A stretch of DNA of 41,029 nt from positions 1-41,029 of the forward strand of contig JAZQUI010000003.1 in NCBI GenBank assembly GCA_045631205.1, given 5' to 3'. Below are positions 33,441 through 40,580 of this stretch, piece by piece. Below the pieces are notes generated by a model. That model made no database searches, was not told the origin of the DNA, and saw only the letters and a list, made by a program, of their open reading frames with translations. This stretch comes from HGM04593 sp045631205. GTDB lineage: Bacteria > Bacteroidota > Bacteroidia > Bacteroidales > Bacteroidaceae. Position 1 is the first letter of the stretch. Each line of letters starts with the position of its first letter. The position numbers were made by a program, and so were the translations under genes.

Positions 33441-34784
33441 ATGAAAATACAAATCACAACACTGGCACTACTCGCCCTGCACACACTATGCCCTGCACAA
33501 GAGTTAAACAAGAAGACCGCCGTAAACATAGAGACATATTTTTCAAGCAGCCTCAACGAGAGTAATGCCATTTTCAAAAAAGACAAGAAAATTGCCATCG
33601 ACGAGATTGAGGAGACAAGGCAAGCCGTGTGGCAATGTTGGCACAACGCCGTAACCAAGCACGACACGGAGTGCTTGCCACAGGCAACCATAGACGGCAA
33701 ACGCGACACCCTTTACTGGAGCATGCCCACACACCCCGAGCCCAATGCAAAGATGCCTTTCCATTATATATACAAGGGAGAAAAGCCACAGGAGGGTTAC
33801 CCTCTTTTCCTCTATATGCACGGCTCCGGCCCCAAAAAACAAGAATGGGATACCGGTTTTTACATTTGCAGCGAGTTTAAGGACGTCCCCTCGGCCTATT
33901 TCATACCACAGATTCCAAGCGAAAGCCTTTATCGATGGGCTGTGCAGCCACAGCAGCACGCTTGGGAGAAACTTTTGCGCCTTGCCTTGCTGTCGCGCGA
34001 TATAAACCCCAACCGCATATACTTCTTCGGTATCTCCGAGGGTGGGTACGGCAGCCAACGCCTTGCATCGTTCTATGCCGACTACCTTGCCGGAGCAGGC
34101 CCAATGGCAGGTGGAGAACCTTTGAAAAACGCTCCCGCCGAAAACCTTGCCAACACCGCTTTTTCGTTGCTCACCGGAGCAAGGGATTATGGATTTGGAA
34201 GAAATTATATGACGCACAACGCAGGAAAAACACTCGACAGCTTGCAAACTGTTCACCCCGAGCATTACAAGCACCGCGTTGCGCTCATTCCCAATATGGG
34301 GCATAGCATCGACTACAACCCCACCACCCCGTGGCTGTCGGATTTCACACGCACACCCCACCCCACATTTTTTTATTGGGAAGACTACGATATGTATGGA
34401 CGACACCGCAAGGGCTTCCAGAACATACGAGTAAACAAGACATCGCGCAACAACGACGAGGAACGCACCTGCTACGAGATGTACATAAAAGGTAACGTGA
34501 TAACATTGAACGTGAAAAACGTAACATATACAACAACCGTTCAAATGCAGGGCATACCAATGCTCTTCGACAAAAAATACAAAAAGGCCGAAAAGGGCAA
34601 CATAACCATCTTCCTCACCGAGAAACTTTTCGACTTTGAAAAACCGATAATTGTCGTACTCAACGGGAAAATTGTACACAACGGCGTGGTAACTCCAACA
34701 CTCAAAAGCATGGTGGAAAGCTGCGCCATCTTCTACGACCCCGAAAGAGTTTTCTCCGCCGCCATAGATATTGAGATAGAATGA
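33441..34784 (+). CDS. secreted alpha/beta-hydrolase (esterase-like)
   Basis: The 447-residue protein has a short signal peptide ending LCPAQ. The alpha/beta-hydrolase core runs from about 105 to 300. It has an oxyanion motif MHGSGP near 126, a nucleophile elbow FFGISEGGYGS with Ser199, and a late His in NMGHSID. The family resembles polyhydroxybutyrate-depolymerase and acetyl-xylan-esterase-type enzymes. The C-terminal 120 residues form a beta-rich tail (GNVITLNVKNVTYTTTV, KPIIVVLNGKIVHNG) seen in similar Bacteroidota esterases. Substrate is unknown. It stands alone between the porin and recR. Confidence 0.75.
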   Translation: MKIQITTLALLALHTLCPAQELNKKTAVNIETYFSSSLNESNAIFKKDKKIAIDEIEETRQAVWQCWHNAVTKHDTECLPQATIDGKRDTLYWSMPTHPEPNAKMPFHYIYKGEKPQEGYPLFLYMHGSGPKKQEWDTGFYICSEFKDVPSAYFIPQIPSESLYRWAVQPQQHAWEKLLRLALLSRDINPNRIYFFGISEGGYGSQRLASFYADYLAGAGPMAGGEPLKNAPAENLANTAFSLLTGARDYGFGRNYMTHNAGKTLDSLQTVHPEHYKHRVALIPNMGHSIDYNPTTPWLSDFTRTPHPTFFYWEDYDMYGRHRKGFQNIRVNKTSRNNDEERTCYEMYIKGNVITLNVKNVTYTTTVQMQGIPMLFDKKYKKAEKGNITIFLTEKLFDFEKPIIVVLNGKIVHNGVVTPTLKSMVESCAIFYDPERVFSAAIDIEIE

Positions 34785-34825
34785 TGCTACACCCTGTACA
34801 AGGGGGCTATTTGACAAAAAATCGC

Positions 34826-34833
34826 TATCTTCG
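34826..34833 (+). promoter_or_regulatory. putative recR -7 element
   Basis: TATCTTCG lies 27 nt before the recR ATG. A TTTG at 34810-34813 is only 12 bp upstream, too close for the usual spacing. Confidence 0.35.
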
Positions 34834-34860
34834 CAGAAGAAAATAAAGAAGAAAAAGAAA

Positions 34861-35481
34861 ATGAACCAGGAATATCCATCGGCACTGCTCGAGAAAGCCG
34901 TTAACGAATTCGGCAAACTCCCGGGCATAGGACGCAAGACTGCAACCCGCCTTGTACTCCACCTGCTACGCAGAAAAGAGGAGGATGTGACAGCATTTGC
35001 CGACGCAATTGTGAGGCTGAAAAAGGAGGCGAAATATTGCAAAGAGTGCCACAGCATTTCGGACACAGACACCTGCCCCATTTGCGCCAACCCCTTGCGC
35101 GACCACAGCGTAATATGTGTAGTGGAGAACATACAGGATGTTATGGCCGTGGAAAATACAATGCAATACCGCGGTGTATATCACGTGCTGGGCGGAGTAA
35201 TATCGCCTATGGACGGAGTTTCACCTGCCGACCTGCACATCGACAGCCTCATAGAGCGCGTGGCTACGGGTGAGGTAAAAGAGGTTATACTCGCATTAAG
35301 TTCCACAATGGAAGGCGACACAACCAACTTCTACATATACCGCAAGCTCACGCAATACAATGTAAAACTATCGGTTATAGCCCGAGGTATTTCGGTGGGC
35401 GATGAACTGGAATATGCCGACGAGGTGACTCTTGGCCGCTCTATATTAAACCGCACACCATTTACAGGAAAAACCATATAA
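34861..35481 (+). CDS. recR: recombination mediator RecR
   Basis: RecR works with RecO (and RecF) to load RecA onto single-stranded DNA at gaps. The 206-residue protein has the helix-hairpin-helix segment LPGIGRKTATRLVLHLL, a zinc finger with Cys60, Cys63, Cys72 and Cys75, and a TOPRIM domain beginning VICVVENIQDVMAVE, with GGVISPMDG after it. The C-terminal VTLGRSILNRTPF motif is present. It is normal in length and the first gene of a plus-strand run; the membrane protein gene starts 6 nt later. Confidence 0.96.
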   Translation: MNQEYPSALLEKAVNEFGKLPGIGRKTATRLVLHLLRRKEEDVTAFADAIVRLKKEAKYCKECHSISDTDTCPICANPLRDHSVICVVENIQDVMAVENTMQYRGVYHVLGGVISPMDGVSPADLHIDSLIERVATGEVKEVILALSSTMEGDTTNFYIYRKLTQYNVKLSVIARGISVGDELEYADEVTLGRSILNRTPFTGKTI

Positions 35482-35487
35482 ACAACC

Positions 35488-35916
35488 ATGGATACAATAA
35501 AAAACATACGCATAACATTTTGGGTGCAAGCCGCCATTACCGCCATTGCAATAATCCTTTTTGAAACAGGAGTTATGCCAACAGGCTGCATACAACTCTC
35601 GCCCACAGCACAATACACGAGCGAGGTTGCAGGCATTATGCTCACCATTTCTCTTATACCGCTTGCCATAAAAGGATTTTCGGCACAGATGCGACGCGCT
35701 GCCGAACAAAATATGCCCCATTTCAACGAATATTTCCGCAGCAAAAGCAATGCCCGTTTAAGCATACTGTTCTTTGTAACCATAATGAACATTGTGCTAT
35801 ACTACGGTATGGGCAACGACAAAGCTTTCTACTGCGCACTCTTTGGAATAATTGCAACCATATACAGCTACCCCACACAAGGAGCACTGAACAACTACAC
35901 ACAAGAAAAACAGTAA
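35488..35916 (+). CDS. small multipass membrane protein of unknown function
   Basis: The 142-residue protein has about four hydrophobic segments (roughly 10-28, 47-62, 90-106 and 112-130) separated by a basic loop rich in Arg and Lys (FSAQMRRAAEQ and YFRSKSNARLS). I know no function for it. It lies 6 nt after recR and 6 nt before the glycosyltransferase, so it is expressed with them and may help to anchor or support a membrane process. Confidence 0.7.
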   Translation: MDTIKNIRITFWVQAAITAIAIILFETGVMPTGCIQLSPTAQYTSEVAGIMLTISLIPLAIKGFSAQMRRAAEQNMPHFNEYFRSKSNARLSILFFVTIMNIVLYYGMGNDKAFYCALFGIIATIYSYPTQGALNNYTQEKQ

Positions 35917-35922
35917 CACAAT

Positions 35923-37122
35923 ATGAAACTATCCATCATAATTGTCAGCTATAACGTAAAATACTATCTCGAGCAATGCCTGCGCTCAATATACAAGGCT
36001 ACAAGCCCTGCAATTGCGATGGAGATATTCGTGGTTGACAATGCCAGCCACGACAACTCGCCGGCGCACATAGAAAAAGCGTTCCCAAAAGCAGAATACC
36101 CCAACCTGCACATAATAAAAAATGCACGCAACGTGGGATTCGGCAAAGCCAACAACCAGGCAGTGGCAAAAGCAACGGGAGAGTATATACTTTTTCTAAA
36201 CCCCGACACCATACTCACCGAAACCACACTGAAAGATGTGGTGGAATATGCCGACGCACACCCCGAAGCAGGCGGAATAGGTACAATGATGCTTTACAGC
36301 AACGGTAAGTTTGCCAACGAATCGCGCAGAGGACTCCCCACTCCCTGGACAGCACTCTGCAAAATGAGCGGCCTTAACACACTTTTCCCAAAAAGCAGAC
36401 TCTTTGGCAAGTACTATATGAAATACCTCGACAAGGAGCAAGCCAACGAGATTGAGATAATATCGGGTGCCTTCCTCTTCGCACGCCGCAGCACACTCGA
36501 GAAGACCGGCCTCTTCGACGAAAAATTCTTTATGTATGGCGAAGATATCGACCTCTCCTACCGCATATTGCTGGAGGGATACAAGAACCACTTTATACCT
36601 TCGCCCATAATACACTACAAAGGAGAAAGCACACAAAAGAGTACATTCCGCTATGTACACATATTCTACACGGCAATGCTCATCTTCTTCAGGAAACACT
36701 ACAGCGGATACGGCATATTGCTCACATTGCCCATAAAGCTGTCCATACTTTTCAAGGCTGTAATAGCAATAATTTTTCAATATCTGCACCGCGCACAGGT
36801 GTTCATACTACCTCCAAAAGAGATACAGGACTATAAATACATATATATAGGCAAAAACACAGAGAAAATAAAAACTGTGGCCGAAAAATGGTGTCTCGAT
36901 ATAGAATATACCCACGGGGAAGAGGGAGAAGCACCTGCACAACACCCACAAAGCTCAAAGAAAGCAAAATATGTAATATACGACACATCGAATTTCAGCT
37001 ATAAATATATTATTGAGGCTGCCAAGAATTCGGACCACAAGATGAATATAGGAACATTCTACCCCGAAAGCAATACAATAATCACCGATAGCGAAATTTT
37101 CACTCTCCCCGACAATGAATAA
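35923..37122 (+). CDS. family 2 glycosyltransferase (WbbL/rhamnosyltransferase-like)
   Basis: The 399-residue protein opens with MKLSIIIVSYNVKYYLEQCL and has the GT2 motifs FVVDNASHDNSP, NVGFGKANNQA, LFLNPDT (metal-binding Asp) and MYGEDIDLSYRI near residue 205. A membrane-associating hydrophobic region spans about 245-290. The last 100 residues form a separate alpha/beta segment (DYKYIYIGKNTEK through GTFYPESNTI) that resembles a nucleotide-binding domain I cannot place. It probably adds a sugar to a surface polysaccharide or glycolipid. It overlaps the acetyltransferase gene by 8 nt. Confidence 0.85.
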   Translation: MKLSIIIVSYNVKYYLEQCLRSIYKATSPAIAMEIFVVDNASHDNSPAHIEKAFPKAEYPNLHIIKNARNVGFGKANNQAVAKATGEYILFLNPDTILTETTLKDVVEYADAHPEAGGIGTMMLYSNGKFANESRRGLPTPWTALCKMSGLNTLFPKSRLFGKYYMKYLDKEQANEIEIISGAFLFARRSTLEKTGLFDEKFFMYGEDIDLSYRILLEGYKNHFIPSPIIHYKGESTQKSTFRYVHIFYTAMLIFFRKHYSGYGILLTLPIKLSILFKAVIAIIFQYLHRAQVFILPPKEIQDYKYIYIGKNTEKIKTVAEKWCLDIEYTHGEEGEAPAQHPQSSKKAKYVIYDTSNFSYKYIIEAAKNSDHKMNIGTFYPESNTIITDSEIFTLPDNE

Positions 37123-37633
37123 CACCAAAAAAGTAACGTTGCGAGCACTGGAACCCGAGGATCTTGAACTTATATACAAAATAGAGAACGACACCACTAT
37201 ATGGGATGTCGGCTCCTCAAAGGTAAACTACTCCCGATACGCAATAAAACAATACATAGCCCAGCAACCACAAGAAATATCGGTAGCCGGCGAGTTACGC
37301 CTTGTTATAACCAACAGTGAAACCGGGGATGCTGTAGGGCTCATAGACCTCACAAACTACTCGGCAACCAACCGCAGTGCCGAGGTGGGCATAGCGCTAC
37401 TCGCTAGCGAAAGAGGAAAAGGATATGGCAAAGCAGCCATAAAAGAGATTGAACGCTATGCAAAAGAGTTCCATAACCTGCGTATGCTATACGCGCACAC
37501 TTCGGCATCGAACCTGTCGGTGGCTAAAAATCTATTCCTCACCTGCAACTATAAACCTGTTGCAACCCTGCCCGAATGGCATTTTAACGGCCGAGAATAT
37601 GAAGATTTGACCGTTTTCAAAAAAAATATGTAA
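37115..37633 (+). CDS. GNAT-family N-acetyltransferase
   Basis: The 172-residue protein has the acetyl-CoA-binding loop SERGKGYGKAAI and the RimJ/RimL-like opening VTLRALEPEDLELIYKIEND. The later HTSASNLSVAKNLFLTCNYKPVA is also typical of the family. The acceptor is unknown: amino sugar, amine or protein N-terminus are all possible. The 8-nt overlap with the glycosyltransferase suggests translational coupling and perhaps a sugar-modifying role. Confidence 0.85.
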   Translation: MNNTKKVTLRALEPEDLELIYKIENDTTIWDVGSSKVNYSRYAIKQYIAQQPQEISVAGELRLVITNSETGDAVGLIDLTNYSATNRSAEVGIALLASERGKGYGKAAIKEIERYAKEFHNLRMLYAHTSASNLSVAKNLFLTCNYKPVATLPEWHFNGREYEDLTVFKKNM

Positions 37634-37649
37634 TTTTTTTCTCAAAATG

Positions 37650-37680
37650 TTTGCAGATTAAAAAAAAATGCATACCTTTG
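37650..37680 (+). promoter_or_regulatory. tRNA-Asp promoter
   Basis: TTTG (37650-37653), 19 bp, TACCTTTG (37673-37680) is an exact consensus match. It lies 42 nt before the mature tRNA and has the same TACCTTTG as the tRNA-Cys promoter. Confidence 0.8.
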
Positions 37681-37722
37681 CACTCGCTTTGAGACACGAA
37701 CAAAGCAGACATAAAGACAATT

Positions 37723-37796
37723 GGTGCGTTAGTTCAGTTGGTTAGAATACATGCCTGTCACGCATGGGGTCACGGGTTCGAGTCCCGTACGCACCG
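37723..37796 (+). tRNA. tRNA-Asp (anticodon GTC)
   Basis: The 74-nt cloverleaf has acceptor stem GGTGCGT/ACGCACC, T-loop TTCGAGT, anticodon loop CTGTCAC giving GTC, and discriminator G, as expected for tRNA-Asp. CCA is not encoded. It marks the boundary between core genes and the A/T-rich accessory segment. Its 3' end is not repeated later in this window. Confidence 0.94.
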
Positions 37797-37797
37797 C

Positions 37798-37830
37798 AAA
37801 AGCCTTTCAGTTATACTGAGAGGCTTTTTT
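37798..37830 (+). terminator. intrinsic terminator of tRNA-Asp
   Basis: AAAAGCCTTTCAG (37798-37810) and CTGAGAGGCTTTT (37816-37828) pair over 13 bp with one G-U, around a 5-nt loop, and the stem runs into a T6 tract. Confidence 0.88.
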
Positions 37831-37926
37831 GTTTATATACAGCAAGTTAAGACGAATTCATTGAAATACAGAATTTTGCATTTGTAATCTATTACTACCA
37901 AGAAAGATATTCATTTAGACATTTGC

Positions 37927-37997
37927 GGACAAACAAGGACAGAAAAGGACAAAATGCGCTACCAATTTGCGCTACCAGACCCGCAAATGCGCTACCA
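37927..37997. repeat. iterated short repeats between tRNA-Asp and the accessory genes
   Basis: GGACA occurs three times at exact 10-bp spacing (37927, 37937, 37947), that is once per helical turn. TGCGCTACCA follows three times (37955-37964, 37968-37977, 37988-37997). Such phased direct repeats look like protein-binding sites, for example integrase arm sites or a regulator's operators. No integrase gene is seen in the window. The surrounding 37831-38041 holds no recognisable gene. Confidence 0.55.
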
Positions 37998-38041
37998 CTT
38001 CAAAGTATTTTTAGGCAATTGCAAAAATCTTTTGGCTTTTT

Positions 38042-38073
38042 TTTGGGTGGCTTATGATATTTCTCTACCTTTG
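38042..38073 (+). promoter_or_regulatory. strong consensus promoter of the attenuator-like transcript
   Basis: TTTG (38042-38045), 20 bp, TACCTTTG (38066-38073) is identical in its elements to the two tRNA promoters, predicting a start of transcription near 38080. Confidence 0.7.
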
Positions 38074-38093
38074 CATTGAAGGACTAACGACAG

Positions 38094-38147
38094 ATGATGG
38101 TAAAAATCGGCCGTATTCGGCGTTTACGCAGGACTTCCGGAGCGTAG
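38094..38147 (+). CDS. possible 17-codon Arg-rich leader peptide
   Basis: ATG at 38094 opens a 17-codon frame, MMVKIGRIRRLRRTSGA, with five Arg and one Lys and a TAG stop (38145-38147) inside the left arm of the terminator hairpin. Ribosome position on it would favour one hairpin over the other. There is no Shine-Dalgarno sequence, and chance occurrence cannot be excluded. Confidence 0.3.
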   Translation: MMVKIGRIRRLRRTSGA

Positions 38148-38175
38148 GGATTACCCCCCTGACGCTTATTTTTTT
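38142..38175 (+). terminator. intrinsic terminator of the leader transcript
   Basis: GCGTAGGG (38142-38149), a 7-nt loop and CCCT-g-ACGC (38157-38165, one bulged G) form a G/C-rich stem followed by TTATTTTTTT (38166-38175). Confidence 0.65.
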
Positions 38176-38252
38176 ATCCATACATTTCCAGTATTTGCTA
38201 TTGAGTCATCAATGCCTTACCACCAGAATAGACTAAATAATATTTACAACAA

Positions 38253-38285
38253 TTTGCTAAAATTGAATTTTATTTAATACTTTTA
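38253..38285 (+). promoter_or_regulatory. weak putative promoter of the DUF262 gene
   Basis: TTTG (38253-38256), 21 bp, TACTTTTA (38278-38285) partly matches the consensus and lies 45 nt before the ATG. If active, the accessory genes do not depend solely on read-through of the attenuator. Confidence 0.3.
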
Positions 38286-38330
38286 TACACACAGGAAAAA
38301 TAAAAAAACGTTCATAACACATAACATTAT

Positions 38331-40157
38331 ATGATAAAATCAAATGATACACCAATTGTTGATATTTTGCGAAATATAAACAATGGAACGATACAACTTC
38401 CCGATTTTCAGCGTGGATGGGTATGGGAAGATAATAGAATAAGGGCATTGATAGCAAGTATAAGCAATGCATACCCTGTTGGTGCTGCAATGTTTTTGGA
38501 TGCAACTGGAAATAATGTTCATTTCAAAAGTAGATTGTTTGAAGGCGTTGAAATATCTTATTCATCAGTTGTCCCTAAAATACTCGTTCTTGATGGTCAA
38601 CAGCGTACGACGTCCATTTATCGTTCAATGTATTGCAAGTCTGTGGTGAATACAATGGATTCCAAGAAGAAACCAATCTCAAGATATTACTATTTGAATA
38701 TCCCTTTATGTCTAGACACATTAACAGATAGAATAGATGCTGTCATCTCTGTACCCGAAGATAGGATAATTAGAGAAAATATTGGTAGGGATGTAAAATT
38801 GGATTTGTCCACTTCTGAAAAGGAATACGAAAATCATTGTTTCCCATTAAACATCATTTTTGATGCAACTGCAACTATGAAATGGATGCGTGGCTATAGT
38901 CGATTTCATAATTCAGAAGATGCAGAAAATAATTGGGATGCTTTTTATGAAAAGATACTTACTCCAATGACCCAATATCAGATACCTATAATTGAATTAG
39001 GCAGTGATGTTCCTAAAGAAGCTGTTTGCCAAGTTTTTGAAAATGTCAATCAAGGCGGAGTTTCTTTAACCGTGTTTGAATTGGTTACAGCAACTTTTGC
39101 TGCTGATAATTTCGAACTCCGCAAGGATTGGGACTCCATTTGGAATACATTAAAGGATGAAAAGGTGATGCAGTATAAAAACAACCAACCAGCTTTCACG
39201 GGTACTGATTTTCTTACTGCAATAACACTACTTTGTAATTACAAACAATGGAAATCGGGTTTGCGAGGTGGAGTAAGTTGTAAGAAAAAGGATGTTTTGC
39301 GATTACAATATCAAGAATATGATGAGAATAAAAATTCATTGATAGATGGTCTCAAATCTGCTATCACATTTATTAAGGAACAATGTATATACACTTCTGT
39401 TGATTTGCCATATACATCCCAACTTATTCCATTAGCTGTTACATTTGCCTTAAATAAGAACCTTTGGTTTAATGCTAAAAATAAAGCAAAATTGGCACAG
39501 TGGTATTGGTGTGGAGTGTTTGGAGAATTATATGGTGGTGCAAATGAAACACGATATGTCACTGATGTACAGGGATTGGCACGATGGGCGCTAAATGATG
39601 ATGATTTGCCAGACACTGTAGAACGCTCTAATTTTTTTGCCACCCGCCTTAATCAACTTACGACAAGAAATAGTGCTGCTTATAAGGGTATTATTGCTTT
39701 GATATTAAAGAATCATTGCAAGGATTTTATCTCTGGTTCTGAGATGGATTTTGCCTCTTATGTAGGTGAGGCGACTGATATACATCACATATTCCCTGCA
39801 AATTATTGTGAGCAACAAAAGTACGACATAAAGCAGTGGAACTGTGTAATAAACAAAACCCCTATATTTGCTCGTACAAATAGAATTATTGGCGGTTCAG
39901 CTCCAACAAAATATTTAAGTAGTATTGAAAGAAATCACGGAGTGAGCTGTGAGGATTTGAATAAGTATTTGGAATCTCATCTTATTGATGTAGATGCAAT
40001 TAGATGTGATGATTTTGATACCTATTTTAAGAATAGAGCAAACGCTATTTATGACTTAATAGAAAACGCAACAGGAAAGAAGGTAGCTGGTAGAGAAAAT
40101 GTAAATACAAATTCTATTGATGATGTAATTATAGAGGAGCAAGAGATCTTTTTATAA
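38331..40157 (+). CDS. DUF262 / HNH nuclease (GmrSD/SspE-like)
   Basis: The 608-residue protein has an N-terminal DUF262 (ParB/Srx-like) domain with IQLPDFQRGWVWEDNRI near residue 21 and the motif LDGQQRTTSIYR near 85. It ends with an HNH-type nuclease region, DIHHIFPANYC at 483-493 and NKTPIFARTNRIIGG after it. The same domain pair occurs in type IV restriction enzymes (GmrSD), in SspE, which acts in phosphorothioate-linked defence, and in BrxU. In those, DUF262 hydrolyses NTP and gates DNA cleavage. No partner methylase or Dnd/Ssp genes are seen here. The gene is clearly A+T richer, with A/T-ending codons, than the core genes, consistent with horizontal acquisition. The HIRAN gene follows after 26 nt. 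Confidence 0.82.
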   Translation: MIKSNDTPIVDILRNINNGTIQLPDFQRGWVWEDNRIRALIASISNAYPVGAAMFLDATGNNVHFKSRLFEGVEISYSSVVPKILVLDGQQRTTSIYRSMYCKSVVNTMDSKKKPISRYYYLNIPLCLDTLTDRIDAVISVPEDRIIRENIGRDVKLDLSTSEKEYENHCFPLNIIFDATATMKWMRGYSRFHNSEDAENNWDAFYEKILTPMTQYQIPIIELGSDVPKEAVCQVFENVNQGGVSLTVFELVTATFAADNFELRKDWDSIWNTLKDEKVMQYKNNQPAFTGTDFLTAITLLCNYKQWKSGLRGGVSCKKKDVLRLQYQEYDENKNSLIDGLKSAITFIKEQCIYTSVDLPYTSQLIPLAVTFALNKNLWFNAKNKAKLAQWYWCGVFGELYGGANETRYVTDVQGLARWALNDDDLPDTVERSNFFATRLNQLTTRNSAAYKGIIALILKNHCKDFISGSEMDFASYVGEATDIHHIFPANYCEQQKYDIKQWNCVINKTPIFARTNRIIGGSAPTKYLSSIERNHGVSCEDLNKYLESHLIDVDAIRCDDFDTYFKNRANAIYDLIENATGKKVAGRENVNTNSIDDVIIEEQEIFL

Positions 40158-40183
40158 TAAAACGAATTGAGACAAGTATATAT

Positions 40184-40540
40184 ATGAAAGTCGATAAATT
40201 ATTTTTCAAAGAATGCAACCTTGCAGGGCGCAAATACCACGATGTAAATGAAGTGTGGGACAAACTTAAAGTTGGAACTATTGTTAAATTAGAGCGCGAC
40301 CTGGAAAATCATTATGATCAAAATGCCATAGCTGTAATTTTCACAGATAAAACAGAAGATAGCAATGAGGACTACCTGTTAGGCTACATTCCGGCAAGAG
40401 AAAATGAAGGACTTGCCCAAATTCTTGAAATGGGTTGGGGAAATATTTTTGAGTGCCGCATCAGCAAAATTAATGGCGAAGCACACTACGAAAATCAAAT
40501 TCGCCTAACTATTAAAGTTAAAAGAAATAGCAAACAATAA
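40184..40540 (+). CDS. stand-alone HIRAN-domain protein
   Basis: The 118-residue protein is a single HIRAN domain: the AGRKYHD opening, then LKVGTIVKLERDLENHYDQNAIAVIF, LLGYIPARENEGLAQILEMG and a final strand, RLTIKVK. HIRAN domains bind DNA ends and stalled forks (as in eukaryotic HLTF/Rad5), and bacterial stand-alone forms often sit beside nucleases or helicases. No catalytic residues are seen, so it is probably a DNA-sensing subunit for the neighbouring nuclease. It is 26 nt after that gene and 40 nt before the next, in an A/T-rich operon. Confidence 0.8.
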   Translation: MKVDKLFFKECNLAGRKYHDVNEVWDKLKVGTIVKLERDLENHYDQNAIAVIFTDKTEDSNEDYLLGYIPARENEGLAQILEMGWGNIFECRISKINGEAHYENQIRLTIKVKRNSKQ

Positions 40541-40580
40541 TATCTAAAGTGGAGAAAAACACATATAATTTATCACAATT

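Larger units (their letters stand above)
38080..38175 (+). ncRNA. candidate attenuator leader or small structured RNA
   Basis: From the predicted start to the U-run the transcript is about 95 nt. It contains GCCG-tatt-CGGC (38110-38121). Then come two alternatives that share bases 38142-38146: TACGC (38125-38129) with GCGTA, or GCGTAGGG (38142-38149) with CCCT/ACGC (38157-38165) followed by TTATTTTTTT. The two cannot form together, which is the architecture of a transcription attenuator; a stand-alone sRNA is the alternative. The first accessory gene starts 155 nt after the U-run. Structures were paired by eye. Confidence 0.5.

Noticed and set aside
33543..35132. 529-codon open frame on the minus strand opposite the esterase and recR
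   Set aside because: It lies antisense to two well-supported genes, spans their intergenic gap and has no recognisable domain. Long antisense frames are common opposite genes with this codon bias.
37723..37796. tRNA-Asp as a proven attachment site
   Set aside because: I found no second copy of the tRNA 3' end and no integrase within the window, so island insertion here stays an inference.
38054..38236. 60-codon frame across the leader transcript
   Set aside because: Its start codon lies upstream of the -7 element of the predicted promoter, so it would not be on that transcript, and it runs through the intrinsic terminator. An RNA or attenuator reading fits better.
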